Source: Alkalibacter mobilis
Lineage (GTDB): Bacteria; Bacillota; Clostridia; Eubacteriales; Alkalibacteraceae
Direction: 5' to 3'
NCBI RefSeq assembly: GCF_015594845.1
Contig: NZ_JADNRK010000005.1
Span: forward strand, 80,388-144,387
DNA: 64,000 nucleotides
Positions 1 through 9,433 of this stretch are shown here, piece after piece. The first letter of the stretch is position 1; each line of letters starts with the position of its first letter. The notes under the pieces are model-generated. The model searched no databases. It was not told where the DNA came from and saw only the letters and a program-made list of their open reading frames with translations. Both the position numbers and the translations under genes were made by a program.

Positions 1-576
1 ACTCATGGTTCCCGGCACTTCTTCAATGGGAAGTTCCATCAGTTCAGATTGTTCCCTGGCTCCATCGTGAAGCTCCGCCATATCAAAAGTTCCAGTGTCG
101 ATCAAACCGATCCGTCTGTAATTTCGATAGGTCATTCTGAATATCCTCATAGCCCTTTCTTTACCGTATCTGGCTTCAAGAGCATCCAAATCCCCCATCA
201 TTGTCTTTTCAACCTCATTATAACTGTCGATCCAACCTTTCGACAAATAGTAAGTAGGTTTTTCTCTTGAAATCTCGCGTCTTTTTTCAAGAGACCCCAA
301 CAACATGGTAATGCAGTCATCGACCCTGGGCACTATAACCCTGCCAAGCCCGGCCTTTAACCCCACCACAGCATTTCCGCAAAAGCCCATTATCACAAGA
401 ATATTTTCCACGTTTGAGACCCTGTCTATAACTTCCTGCATAGCAAAATTAAGCTTTTGAGGATCGTTGTGCAAACCCGATTCCAAATATATAACAGGAT
501 AATCACAATTTAGTTTTTTCAATGTTTGATCCAATTCAGCCCTGATGGTATTACATGATAAAATAAGATTTTTCAA
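1..576 (-). CDS. DUF1638-like protein, partial at window edge
   Basis: A frame of 192 codons runs open from a TTG at 576 to the left edge, so the C-terminus lies outside the window. The start is chosen because a good ribosome binding site (AGGGGTGA) sits seven bases upstream; no ATG is nearby. The protein has a Rossmann-like opening (KNLILSCNTIRAEL), a central stretch VIMGFCGNAVVGL, and RVDDCITMLLGS. This is the pattern I associate with DUF1638, a family often found beside MttB-type methyltransferases and corrinoid proteins in methanogens and methylotrophic Clostridia. Its biochemical role is unknown to me. It is the last visible gene of the methyltransferase cluster, 27 bases after the first BCCT transporter, so a helper role in methylamine or betaine metabolism is inferred from context only. 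Confidence 0.7.
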   Translation of the reverse strand, partial: MKNLILSCNTIRAELDQTLKKLNCDYPVIYLESGLHNDPQKLNFAMQEVIDRVSNVENILVIMGFCGNAVVGLKAGLGRVIVPRVDDCITMLLGSLEKRREISREKPTYYLSKGWIDSYNEVEKTMMGDLDALEARYGKERAMRIFRMTYRNYRRIGLIDTGTFDMAELHDGAREQSELMELPIEEVPGTMS

Positions 577-603
577 TCGAATGTCACCCCTAAAGTCTTT
601 TTA

Positions 604-2067
604 TCAATTATACTCCTCTTTTACAGCTTTGAAAATGGATATGCACATTAAAACAACTATCAACAAAAACGGCAATGCCATAATAATAGAAATACTCTGC
701 ATGGCACTTAGTCCTCCGCTTATCAAAAGCACAATGGCTATCATTGATTGAACTACGCCCCAAAGGATCTTCACGCTGTTCTTAGGGTTCAGATCCCCTT
801 TGCTGGAAAACATGGACAGTACAAAAGTCGCTGAATCCGCAGATGTTATAAAAAATGTTGTTATCAAAAATATGGCTGCAAAACTTATTATGCTCCCAAA
901 TGGAATGTGCGACAAGGTGGCAAACAGTCCCGTGCTGATATCCGTTAAAACAGCTTCAGAAATATTCAACCCTTCAACTATTTCAAAATTCAATGCAGTT
1001 CCTCCAAGGACCGAAAACCAAATAAAGCAGAATATGGCAGGAAGTACTAAAACTCCCAAAACAAACTCCTTGATGGTTCTGCCTCTTGAAATCCTGGCAA
1101 TGAATGTTCCCACAAACGGTGACCATGATATCCACCATGCCCAGTAAAATATGGTCCAGGCACTGATCCATGGATCCTTTTGAATAGGAGTTATCCTAAG
1201 GCTCATTTCAAGGATATTCTGCACGTATCCTCCCAGAGACTGTGTGAAGATCTCAAAAATAAACGACGTGGGTCCCAAAAGCAATACCAAAACCATTATT
1301 GCAGTGGCCAGCGCAATATTCGCATTGCTCAAAGTTTTGATTCCTTTGTCAATACCGCTTGTTGCCGATAAAACAAACAAAAGTGTGATGGCAACTATAA
1401 TGATGATTTGCGTAACGTAACCCACAGGCACTCCAAAGAGATATGATAATCCTCCATTTACCTGCAGTGCTCCCAGACCCAATGAAGTGGCAACACCAAA
1501 AATAGTAACCAGTATCGCCATTATATCTACAAAACTGCCAAAAGCTCCTTTGCTTTTTTCTCCCAGCAAGGGATACAACGTTGAGCTGATCAGACAAGCT
1601 TTTTTCTTTCTAAAAGTTACATATGCCAATGCCAGACCGACAACTGCATACATTGCCCAGGGATGAAATCCCCAGTGAAAAAATGAAAATCTCATGGCCA
1701 TGACAGCTGATTCAGCTGATTCAGGCGTTATTCCCAAAGGTGGTTGCAAATAATGATACATTGGCTCCGCAACTCCCCAAAACACCAAACCAATCCCCAT
1801 ACCGGCGCTAAAAAGCATGCTAAACCATGCAAAATTTGAATACTCGGGTTTTTCCGAGTCTTCTCCCAAACGGATCTTTCCGAATTTGCTGAAGGCGATA
1901 AAAAGCGAAAACAACAGTATTCCCAATGCGGTCACCAGATAAACCCAACCAAATTGATCCACAATTCCTCCCAAAACCAAAGAGGCTGTACTTCCCAGGG
2001 TAGTCGGTGATATAAAACCCCAGACTACAAATCCCAATGCAATTGCCATGGATATATAAAATACCAT
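604..2067 (-). CDS. BCCT-family quaternary amine transporter (first copy)
   Basis: Integral membrane importer of the betaine/carnitine/choline transporter family, 487 residues with about twelve hydrophobic segments. Family marks are visible: the glycine-rich segment GMGIGLVFWGVAEP (around residue 90) and the BCCT signature WTIFYWAWWISWSPFVG (around residue 310), whose tryptophans form the aromatic box for the trimethylammonium group. The ATG at 2067 has a GAAGGAGAG ribosome binding site. Fine specificity (glycine betaine, carnitine, choline or proline betaine) and sodium dependence cannot be read with confidence. It lies downstream of the methyltransferase/corrinoid pair, so it most likely brings in the methylated substrate as a carbon or methyl source rather than acting mainly in osmoprotection. 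Confidence 0.93.
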   Translation of the reverse strand: MVFYISMAIALGFVVWGFISPTTLGSTASLVLGGIVDQFGWVYLVTALGILLFSLFIAFSKFGKIRLGEDSEKPEYSNFAWFSMLFSAGMGIGLVFWGVAEPMYHYLQPPLGITPESAESAVMAMRFSFFHWGFHPWAMYAVVGLALAYVTFRKKKACLISSTLYPLLGEKSKGAFGSFVDIMAILVTIFGVATSLGLGALQVNGGLSYLFGVPVGYVTQIIIIVAITLLFVLSATSGIDKGIKTLSNANIALATAIMVLVLLLGPTSFIFEIFTQSLGGYVQNILEMSLRITPIQKDPWISAWTIFYWAWWISWSPFVGTFIARISRGRTIKEFVLGVLVLPAIFCFIWFSVLGGTALNFEIVEGLNISEAVLTDISTGLFATLSHIPFGSIISFAAIFLITTFFITSADSATFVLSMFSSKGDLNPKNSVKILWGVVQSMIAIVLLISGGLSAMQSISIIMALPFLLIVVLMCISIFKAVKEEYN

Positions 2068-2096
2068 ATTCGACTCTCCTTCAAAGAGAATTTAAA

Positions 2097-2131
2097 TCGT
2101 CAAAAACCCCTCGGCGAGGTCTTTGACGATT
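2097..2131 (-). terminator. Imperfect hairpin between corrinoid gene and BCCT gene
   Basis: Nine-base arms (ATCGTCAAA and TTTGACGAT) enclose a second CCTC/GAGG pairing around a GGC loop. Only a short T-rich tail follows on the minus strand. It could be a weak terminator or an mRNA-stabilising hairpin that lowers transporter expression relative to the upstream genes. Confidence 0.45.
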
Positions 2132-2151
2132 TATTAATGTTATTTTTCCTG

Positions 2152-2796
2152 TTAACCTAGAAGTTCCCTGCAAAGATCTACTGCTTCGTCAGCAGTTTCG
2201 GCCCATCCGTCTGCCTTGATTTCTTCAGACCATTTCTTGCTTGTAGGTCCTCCGCCGATTATTACCTTGTATTTGTCCCTGATACCTTTTTCCTCAAGAT
2301 ATTCGATCAATTCACCTTGTGATCTCATCGTAGTTGTAAGCAATGAACTTGCTCCCAATACGGTAGCTCCTACTTCATCAGCCTTCTTGATAAAATCTTC
2401 AGCCTTTTGATCTATACCTATATCATATACTTTAAATCCTGCCGCTGTCAAAAGAGCTCCTACGATATTTTTACCAATGTCGTGAATGTCTCCCTCTACT
2501 GTTCCAAGAACGATCTTTCCCTTGTCCTCATGCTCTTCTCCGCCAGTTCTTGCAAGTTCTGCTTCCAAAAGGCTCATTCCTGATTTCATGGCATCTGCAG
2601 CCATCATTACGTCAGGTAAAAATGCCTCTCCCGCTTTCCAGCTTGCTCCAACTTCTTCTATCCCGCTGATGTATCCTTTTTCTATAGCTTCCACCAAGTC
2701 CAATTTCTCTTCTATGACTCTCTCTGCCAATTCTATTGCCAGATCCTCGTCTCCATCTATTACAGCTTCTCTTATTTCATCAAATATTGCACTCAT
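2152..2796 (-). CDS. mtgC: Methyltransferase-cognate corrinoid protein (MtgC/MttC-like)
   Basis: Cobalamin-carrying shuttle protein of 214 residues. Residues 1-85 form the four-helix cap domain (B12-binding_2). The rest is a Rossmann B12-binding domain with the DxHxxG motif as DIHDIG at 103-108, His105 being the expected lower axial cobalt ligand. It would accept a methyl group from the MttB-family enzyme encoded immediately upstream (22-base gap) and pass it to the MtrH/MtgA-like protein. The sequence resembles the corrinoid proteins of glycine betaine demethylation in Desulfitobacterium, but corrinoid partners for different amines are close relatives, so the gene symbol is by analogy. Reductive activation by a RamA-type protein would be needed; no such gene is in the window. 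Confidence 0.93.
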   Translation of the reverse strand: MSAIFDEIREAVIDGDEDLAIELAERVIEEKLDLVEAIEKGYISGIEEVGASWKAGEAFLPDVMMAADAMKSGMSLLEAELARTGGEEHEDKGKIVLGTVEGDIHDIGKNIVGALLTAAGFKVYDIGIDQKAEDFIKKADEVGATVLGASSLLTTTMRSQGELIEYLEEKGIRDKYKVIIGGGPTSKKWSEEIKADGWAETADEAVDLCRELLG

Positions 2797-2818
2797 TGCA
2801 TATCCTCCCCGATTTTTA

Positions 2819-4255
2819 TTATTTTTTTAATTCACTAATTCTTTTTTCAATGAAAGCGTCGATTTCCGCTTTGACCTTCTCGTCCAGTGCCGGTGGTGTA
2901 TAATTTTCAAGAACATCCTGCCATCTTTGAGTTGCTCTCGCATTTGCATCCAATTCGCCATTCTCCCAACCGTCATAAGACTGTCTGTCGCTTAATTGAG
3001 GTCTGAAGAATTCTACTTTGAAGTTCTTTCTCGTGTGTTTCTGAGTCAGGTAATGTCCACCCGGTCCAACAGCCTTGATTACGTCAAATGCAAGTTTTTC
3101 CTCGGTGAAATCCATTCCTCTAATGTATCTTCCAACCATTCCGGCGATTTCATCATCGACCATAAATTTCTCATAAGACATGGCCATGTAATACTGAAGG
3201 ATACCAGCGGAGTGCAACACAAAATTTATTCCTGTTGTTGAAGCTCCCAGCAAAGTCATCATCGATTCGTAACCAGCTTGCGTATCAGCGATTTTTGAAT
3301 CTGTCAATCCGCCGCCCCCACGACTTGGAACTCCGTAGAACCTTGCCATTTGTGCGCTTGCAGATGTAAACAATGAACATTCGGGGTTCCCTATGGAAAG
3401 TGAACCTGAAGCCATGTCAGTAATAGCTGATGTTGAACCGTATATGACTGGTGTTCCCGGATTTATGCACTGAGTCAAAGTTATTCCTGCCAAAACTTCG
3501 GAGTTTTGAACTGACAGAGCGCCAGCCAGGCTGGCAGGTCCTGTAGATCCGGACATTACCAATGAAGCAATGACCATAGGCTGTCCGTATTCTGCATAAG
3601 CCATCAATCCACCCAGCATCCTGTCGTCAAACTTCAGCGGTGTGACTGAATTTACAAGGCAGCTAAGCGCTGGTTTTTCTTTTATCACGTCTAATCCGCC
3701 GTGAAGGATGGCTGTTAGTTCAATTACATCTTTTGCCTTTTCATAACCAGACGAACTTCCCATAAAACATTTGTCGGAATTCGTAATGTGACTGTACAAC
3801 ATTTTAAGATGTCTGATCTCGTCAGGAACGTCTTGTGGTTCAACTACGTTACCTCCAGTCATGTGAAGGTTTTTACTTGCCCCTGCAAGCTTCACAAAGT
3901 TGTCGTAGTCATTTAATGTTGCGTTTCTTCTCTTTCCGTTGGCATCGTGAATAAACGGCGCTCCATAGCCTGGCATGTAAATAGTATTTTCTCCACCGCA
4001 AACCAGGTTGTTTTCAGGATTTCTTGCATGAAGAACGAACTGAGCCGGTGCCTTGGCAACCATTTCCTCTACAAATTTTCTGTCGAAAAATACTCTGTGT
4101 CCTTCTACCTTCTGGCCGTTTTTCTTGAATACCTCTACAGCCGGATCGTATGAAAATTCTACACCGACCTCCTCCATGATCTTCATGGTATTTTCATGAA
4201 TTGCCTGAACCTGTTCTTCAGTCAAAATATTGAATTTTGGCAACAAATTTAACAC
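2819..4255 (-). CDS. mtgB: MttB-family methyltransferase, non-pyrrolysine (MtgB-like)
   Basis: Substrate:corrinoid methyltransferase of 478 residues with the usual TIM-barrel length. The frame has no in-frame TAG, unlike the archaeal trimethylamine enzyme, so it belongs to the non-pyrrolysine branch, whose characterised members demethylate glycine betaine (MtgB), proline betaine (MtpB), carnitine (MtcB) or gamma-butyrobetaine. A glycine-rich segment PSRGGGGLTDSK followed by QAGYESM lies near residue 320. A neighbouring MtgA-like gene, the cognate corrinoid gene directly downstream and two BCCT transporters make a quaternary amine, most simply glycine betaine, the best substrate guess. The exact substrate is inference, because the family switches substrate with few residues. 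Confidence 0.9.
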   Translation of the reverse strand: MLNLLPKFNILTEEQVQAIHENTMKIMEEVGVEFSYDPAVEVFKKNGQKVEGHRVFFDRKFVEEMVAKAPAQFVLHARNPENNLVCGGENTIYMPGYGAPFIHDANGKRRNATLNDYDNFVKLAGASKNLHMTGGNVVEPQDVPDEIRHLKMLYSHITNSDKCFMGSSSGYEKAKDVIELTAILHGGLDVIKEKPALSCLVNSVTPLKFDDRMLGGLMAYAEYGQPMVIASLVMSGSTGPASLAGALSVQNSEVLAGITLTQCINPGTPVIYGSTSAITDMASGSLSIGNPECSLFTSASAQMARFYGVPSRGGGGLTDSKIADTQAGYESMMTLLGASTTGINFVLHSAGILQYYMAMSYEKFMVDDEIAGMVGRYIRGMDFTEEKLAFDVIKAVGPGGHYLTQKHTRKNFKVEFFRPQLSDRQSYDGWENGELDANARATQRWQDVLENYTPPALDEKVKAEIDAFIEKRISELKK

Positions 4256-4290
4256 CTCTTTCTTATTTTTTATGATCTATCAATCATTTG

Positions 4291-5796
4291 TTATTCCAAT
4301 TTTGATTTTTTATAATCCTCGTCCAAACCTTTGATTATACTGTAACACATTCCAAGCATTACCAGCATGAACGGGAATGCCGCTGCTATAGAAGCAGTCT
4401 GAAGCACCTTGAGTGCAGCAGTTCCTCCGATCAGGATCAATACTATGGTCAATGCTCCTTGTGCCAATCCCCATCCACCTCTTAGCTGTTTGCTTGGATC
4501 CATGTCTCCGCCGGAAGTCAACATTGCAAGAACATAAGTAGCGGAGTTGGCCGCTCCGATGAAGCATACAACGATAAGTATTATGGACAAAGGTCCTGTT
4601 AATGCATAAAGTGGAAGTTGTTCCAAAGTAGCAAATAATGCAGTTGTGTAGTCAACATTTATAGCAGCCTGGATGGCTCCACCTGAAAGACTGTCTAAAT
4701 GGAATGCGGCTCCTCCATAGATGCCTAACCAAATCAACGAAAAACCTGCCGGCAACAGTGATACTGCTATCAAAAATTCTCTGATGGTTCTGCCTTTTGA
4801 TACACGGGCTACAAATTGTCCTACGAAAGGAACCCAAGCTATCCACCAAGCCCAGTAGAATATGGTCCATCCGCCGACCCATCCCAGATTTCCCATCCAG
4901 AAAGTCTGACCGATAAAGTTTTGGAAATATTCTCCCAGACCGTTGACAAAATTATTCAGTATTGGCACCATTCCTCCGAAAAGGAATATGAAAATCATGA
5001 ATCCAACTGACAACCAAATTTTTAAATTTGCAGTCATCTGCATGGCTTTGTGCAAGCCCGAGACAGTAGCCAGTGTAAATAGAACTGTTATTACTGCTAT
5101 TATCAAGGATATTGTCAAAGGAGTCGATTCGATCCCCCAAAGATATTCAAGACCAGTAGCAATTTGGCTCGAACCCAATCCCAAGCTCGTTGCAACCCCG
5201 AATATTGTTGCAAATACTGACAGAATGTCTATGGTTTTTCCTATTGGTCCATGTATTCTTTCACCTATTATTGGATAAAAAGATGAACTGATCAAAAATG
5301 GCAAACCTCTTCTAAATTGGAAGTAGGCCAATGCCAAACCACCTATTGCAAATATTACCCAAGGATGTATCCCCCAGTGGAAGAAAGTAACTCTCATTGC
5401 TGTAGCCATGGCTTCAGCTGTTCCACCTTCACCTATTGGTGGTGAAAGATAATGCATCATGGGTTCTGCTACAGACCAGAACACCAAGCCGATTCCCATT
5501 CCACCACCAAATAGCATGGCGAACCATTGGAAATTTGTAAATTCAGGTTTGTCGTCATCCTTGCCCAACTTGATTTTGCCGTATCTGCTCATTGCGATCC
5601 CCAACACGACTACAATGAATATAGCAACAGAGAACAGGTACAGCCAGCCAAATTGATTGGTAAGGAATGCAAACACTGCATTAACAACTGTGTTCATCTG
5701 GGTTGGCAGAGCCAAACTGGCCGCCACGAACAGTAAGGTTATTATTCCGGATACATACAATACTGTTTTGCTTGAAGATTTTTCTGAGTTTTTCAT
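4291..5796 (-). CDS. BCCT-family quaternary amine transporter (second copy)
   Basis: Second betaine/carnitine/choline-type importer, 501 residues, about twelve membrane spans and a short charged N-terminus (KNSEKSSSK). It shows GMGIGLVFWSVAEP and the signature WTIFYWAWWIAWVPFVG, and is clearly paralogous to the copy at 604-2067. The start ATG at 5796 follows a GAAGGGAG site. It sits between the MtgA-like gene and the MttB-family gene within what looks like one transcription unit. Two transporters in one catabolic cluster may divide the work between affinities, substrates, or uptake and exchange of the demethylated product; the sequence does not decide this. Confidence 0.93.
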   Translation of the reverse strand: MKNSEKSSSKTVLYVSGIITLLFVAASLALPTQMNTVVNAVFAFLTNQFGWLYLFSVAIFIVVVLGIAMSRYGKIKLGKDDDKPEFTNFQWFAMLFGGGMGIGLVFWSVAEPMMHYLSPPIGEGGTAEAMATAMRVTFFHWGIHPWVIFAIGGLALAYFQFRRGLPFLISSSFYPIIGERIHGPIGKTIDILSVFATIFGVATSLGLGSSQIATGLEYLWGIESTPLTISLIIAVITVLFTLATVSGLHKAMQMTANLKIWLSVGFMIFIFLFGGMVPILNNFVNGLGEYFQNFIGQTFWMGNLGWVGGWTIFYWAWWIAWVPFVGQFVARVSKGRTIREFLIAVSLLPAGFSLIWLGIYGGAAFHLDSLSGGAIQAAINVDYTTALFATLEQLPLYALTGPLSIILIVVCFIGAANSATYVLAMLTSGGDMDPSKQLRGGWGLAQGALTIVLILIGGTAALKVLQTASIAAAFPFMLVMLGMCYSIIKGLDEDYKKSKLE

Positions 5797-5824
5797 AAAA
5801 GAACTCCCTTCATATTATTAAATT

Positions 5825-6760
<936 letters not shown>

Positions 6761-6783
6761 TTAAATTTATTTTCTATATGTTG

Positions 6784-7158
6784 TTAATTTGGCCTGACTT
6801 TACTGTTGCGATTTGCAAATAATTCCATGGAAAGTATTTCTTCCACAATGGTATCTTCCCTGTTCGTTTCTTCTTCAAGAAAAGATTCCCCCACCAGAGG
6901 TTTTAATATTTCTTCGATTTCCATTATGATTTCTCCTGCGTATACGATGTCCCCCACAAAGTAGCTTCCGCTTTCGAATTTTTCAGCAACTCCCTTTATT
7001 CCCTTTTTACATGCTTGTATCACCTTTTGGACCTCCTGCGATCCAGGTCTCATCTCTGCAAAATCCTCTATGGTCCTTATAAGTTTATCTTCTTCCAGTG
7101 ATTCGATCATTTTGGTTATACTTTTTAGATAATCCGTATTTGCTTCAGCGCCATTCAT
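6784..7158 (-). CDS. Stand-alone cap domain of a corrinoid protein (no B12 domain)
   Basis: Protein of 124 residues and the first gene of the demethylation operon. Residues about 55-95 (KGIKGVAEKFESGSYFVGDI, then VYAGEIIMEIEEILKPLVG) align by eye with the cap helices of the corrinoid proteins in this window, e.g. GASWKAGEAFLPDVMMAADAM in the one at 2152-2796. The Rossmann domain and its DxHxxG motif are missing, and only 35 bases separate the stop from the next gene, so a simple frameshift does not explain the loss. The ATG at 7158 follows GGAGGTGATGATGGGAGGG. Function is unknown. It could bind the methyltransferase or the corrinoid protein as a regulator or chaperone, or be a degenerate remnant. 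Confidence 0.65.
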   Translation of the reverse strand: MNGAEANTDYLKSITKMIESLEEDKLIRTIEDFAEMRPGSQEVQKVIQACKKGIKGVAEKFESGSYFVGDIVYAGEIIMEIEEILKPLVGESFLEEETNREDTIVEEILSMELFANRNSKVRPN

Positions 7159-7230
7159 GATTTCCCTCCCATCATCACCTCCGCGTATTTGTATTGTTTA
7201 TTGTTATTACAACTTCTTTTGACATTTACT

Positions 7231-7259
7231 ATGATACTATCTTTGATTTTGATTGTCTG
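7231..7259 (-). promoter_or_regulatory. Candidate activator-dependent promoter of the mtg operon
   Basis: Minus-strand CAGACA (7254-7259), a 17-base spacer and TATCAT (7231-7236). The -35 is weak and the -10 good, as expected of a promoter needing an activator. It lies about 70 bases upstream of the first operon gene, and repeated motifs sit directly upstream of the -35. Confidence 0.4.
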
Positions 7260-7264
7260 TAGAC

Positions 7265-7358
7265 GATTACAACACTCTCAGGTAATATTTTGCACAAATT
7301 TATGCAAAAAATATAAAAAAGCCAAATCAGATTACAACTTTAGGTAATTTTTTTACCT
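7265..7358. promoter_or_regulatory. Operator-like repeats upstream of the mtg operon
   Basis: The 229-base gap between the two halves of the cluster holds several repeats. AGGTAATATTTTGC at 7280-7293 differs by one base from AGGTAAAATTTTGC at 9439-9452 in front of the regulator gene. A dyad TTTTGCA/TGCAAAA with an 8-base spacer spans 7288-7309, and a perfect dyad AGGTAA/TTACCT with a 5-base spacer spans 7342-7358. The word ATTACAAC (GTTGTAAT on the minus strand) recurs near 7206, 7266 and 7331. Such clustering fits binding by the adjacent AraC-type regulator; this is inference. Confidence 0.5.
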
Positions 7359-7387
7359 TTCTCAATCTGTTTTGACTTTTACTCTTT

Positions 7388-8026
7388 TTAGTTCTCTGTG
7401 AGCCTTTTTACTAAATCAATGGTATCAAACAAATGATTTCCAAATCCATCCGCACCAATGGACTCTGCAAATTCGATGGTTACAGGCCCGCCGCCAACTA
7501 TAACTTTGACCTTGTCTCTCAGCCCTGCCTCCTTCAATTTTGCCACCACCGACTGTTGTTCTGAAACCGTTGTTGTAAGCAATGCCGACAAGGCAAGTAT
7601 GTCCGGTTTGTGCACCTTTACAGCCTCTACAAAAGTGCTGGCAGGAACGTCTATACCCAAGTCAATAATGTTGTATCCCTGACTCTCCAGAAACATCGAT
7701 ATCATATTCTTGCCAATGTCATGAAGATCGCCGGCCACTGTACCAATGACGATCAATCCCTTATCAAAAAATTTGCTTTGTTCCAGGTTTGCCTTTATTA
7801 TGTATAGACTGGCGTGCATAGCCCTGGATGACATCAATACATCCGGTATAAAAAGCTCGCCGGCCCTAAATCTTTGACCTATCCCAACCATGGGCGACAA
7901 TAAACCTTCCTCGATGATCTTTTCGGGATCTATACCCTGCAACAAGGCCATTGTAGTTTTCTCTTTCGTCCTTTGTGCATCCCCCTGGATTATGCCCTTT
8001 TGAATCTCTATTATAATATTTTCCAT
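7388..8026 (-). CDS. Second methyltransferase corrinoid protein
   Basis: Corrinoid protein of 212 residues with an N-terminal cap domain (around VGIGQRFRAGELFIPDVLMSS) and a B12-binding domain whose DxHxxG motif reads DLHDIG at 100-105, His102 being the predicted cobalt ligand. It is clearly distinct from the protein at 2152-2796. No methyltransferase is adjacent. Instead it follows the PocR-AraC regulator by 15 bases, and together they look like a two-gene unit. It may serve a methyltransferase encoded elsewhere, share the MttB-family enzyme of this cluster, or report methylation state to the regulator. The last idea is speculative. Confidence 0.88.
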   Translation of the reverse strand: MENIIIEIQKGIIQGDAQRTKEKTTMALLQGIDPEKIIEEGLLSPMVGIGQRFRAGELFIPDVLMSSRAMHASLYIIKANLEQSKFFDKGLIVIGTVAGDLHDIGKNMISMFLESQGYNIIDLGIDVPASTFVEAVKVHKPDILALSALLTTTVSEQQSVVAKLKEAGLRDKVKVIVGGGPVTIEFAESIGADGFGNHLFDTIDLVKRLTEN

Positions 8027-8041
8027 TGGATCCCGCCTTTA

Positions 8042-9331
8042 TCAAACTATGGTTCTATATTGGGTCGGTGACATGCCTTCTTTTTTCTTGAATACCTTGG
8101 AAAAATAGCTGGCATCGCTGTAACCCAGCTTTTTTGCAATATAATCGATCTGAAATTCAGGATTTTTAAGCATCTTCTTTGCGTGCTCCAGTTTGACCAT
8201 GGCTAGATAATCGGTTATTGTTATCCCTTGATTTTCCCTGAAAACCCTGCTTACGTAGCTGGGACTTAAATAAACTGAAGAAGCAATATCTTCCAAAGTC
8301 AGGTTCTGATCGTAGTTTGATCTTATGAATGCCTTGATATTTCTGATGATCATCTTGTTTTTACTGTATGTATTGGATTTGATTTCTGAAATGAACCCTT
8401 CGAGCATGTTCTCGGCTCCAAGATTTATCTCTTTCATGGTTTCGAGGCCATTCACCTTTTGGAGAAACTCAGTGCTGATTTCCAGGGTTGCGTCCATATC
8501 CGCTCCGCCTTCGATGAAAGCTCGCGAGAGAATTACACCCAATTCAAGGACCCTTGCCTTGTAAACACCTATTTTTGCCCCGCTGTTAATAAAAATCTCT
8601 CTCAGCAAACTCCTGAAAAGATCCATGATGTTCAGGTCTCCAATTTTTATTTTGCCCGTCAATTCCCTCTCTTTGTCCAACAGGTGGTTTGAACATTGTG
8701 CACTTAATTGCTCTTCCAAATACTTTCTGTTGCCGATCTCTTGATTTAGAAGGGTCTTTTGTTTGTCCATCTCTTCCTGGTGCTTGAGATTTTTCCATCC
8801 TGAATCCATAATATAGTTGGCTGTCATGTGCAAAAGGTCGGCAGCCCCTTGTACCTTTTCTCCTGAAACCACCTTAAGTTCTTTGGCCGCATCGAACAAG
8901 GCACCAAAATCGTCTATTATATTTTTGTTCATTTCTCTCAATTCGATCCAGAAAAACTCTTCGGGCTCCCACATCAGGACCTGACCGCAGATTATTGATC
9001 CTAAATGCTTGTTGTCGATCACTATCGGTGCCGCCCATTCTATAAGGCCTGCGGGACATCTGAAAATATACGGTTCTCCGAAAATTGCTGCCTGTTTGCC
9101 TGCCCTGGAGTACGCGCCCCTGCATCTATTGACACCTTTTTCCCTTTGTTTTTCCCAAATCATTTTGCAAAACTGACAATTCTTCTGGGCATCTTTTTTG
9201 GAAAAAATCGACCTGCCCTCAACGTCAACTATATTGGCAGTCAACCCCGTAGCTTTGGTGAAAGCATCCAAAATATTTTTTAAAAAGTCTTTATCTACGA
9301 TTTCAAGCAGTTGTTTTCTGTTATTTTCCAT
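8042..9331 (-). CDS. PocR-domain AraC-family transcriptional regulator
   Basis: Transcription factor of 429 residues. Residues 1-170 match a PocR sensory domain, with its conserved cysteines (CQFC, then NRC about 18 residues later, then FRCPAGLIEWAAP). A linker follows, and the last 100 residues hold two AraC helix-turn-helix units (LTLEDIASSVYLSPSYVSRVFREN and IDYIAKKLGYSDASYFSKVFKK). PocR domains are known from the propanediol/cobalamin regulator and are frequent in regulators of methyltransferase clusters, where they are thought to sense small molecules. The ATG at 9331 is preferred over an in-frame ATG at 9376 because GGGGAGGGG stands just upstream. It most likely activates the mtg operon beginning at 7158 and may control its own promoter. 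Confidence 0.9.
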   Translation of the reverse strand: MENNRKQLLEIVDKDFLKNILDAFTKATGLTANIVDVEGRSIFSKKDAQKNCQFCKMIWEKQREKGVNRCRGAYSRAGKQAAIFGEPYIFRCPAGLIEWAAPIVIDNKHLGSIICGQVLMWEPEEFFWIELREMNKNIIDDFGALFDAAKELKVVSGEKVQGAADLLHMTANYIMDSGWKNLKHQEEMDKQKTLLNQEIGNRKYLEEQLSAQCSNHLLDKERELTGKIKIGDLNIMDLFRSLLREIFINSGAKIGVYKARVLELGVILSRAFIEGGADMDATLEISTEFLQKVNGLETMKEINLGAENMLEGFISEIKSNTYSKNKMIIRNIKAFIRSNYDQNLTLEDIASSVYLSPSYVSRVFRENQGITITDYLAMVKLEHAKKMLKNPEFQIDYIAKKLGYSDASYFSKVFKKKEGMSPTQYRTIV

Positions 9332-9433
9332 AAGCCCCTCCCCATGGTATTTGAAACTTGCATATAATTCGACCAACAGCTCACATATTATATATATACT
9401 TTTTATTATAAGTTTCGCAATCGTCTATTTTGT

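Noticed and set aside
2819..4255. Pyrrolysine-containing trimethylamine methyltransferase
   Set aside because: The gene has no in-frame TAG and is full length without one, so it belongs to the non-pyrrolysine branch.
7310..7340. Sigma-54 (-24/-12) promoter upstream of the mtg operon (TTGGC...TTGCAT)
   Set aside because: The GG-to-GC distance is 16 bases instead of 10, and no sigma-54 activator is encoded nearby.
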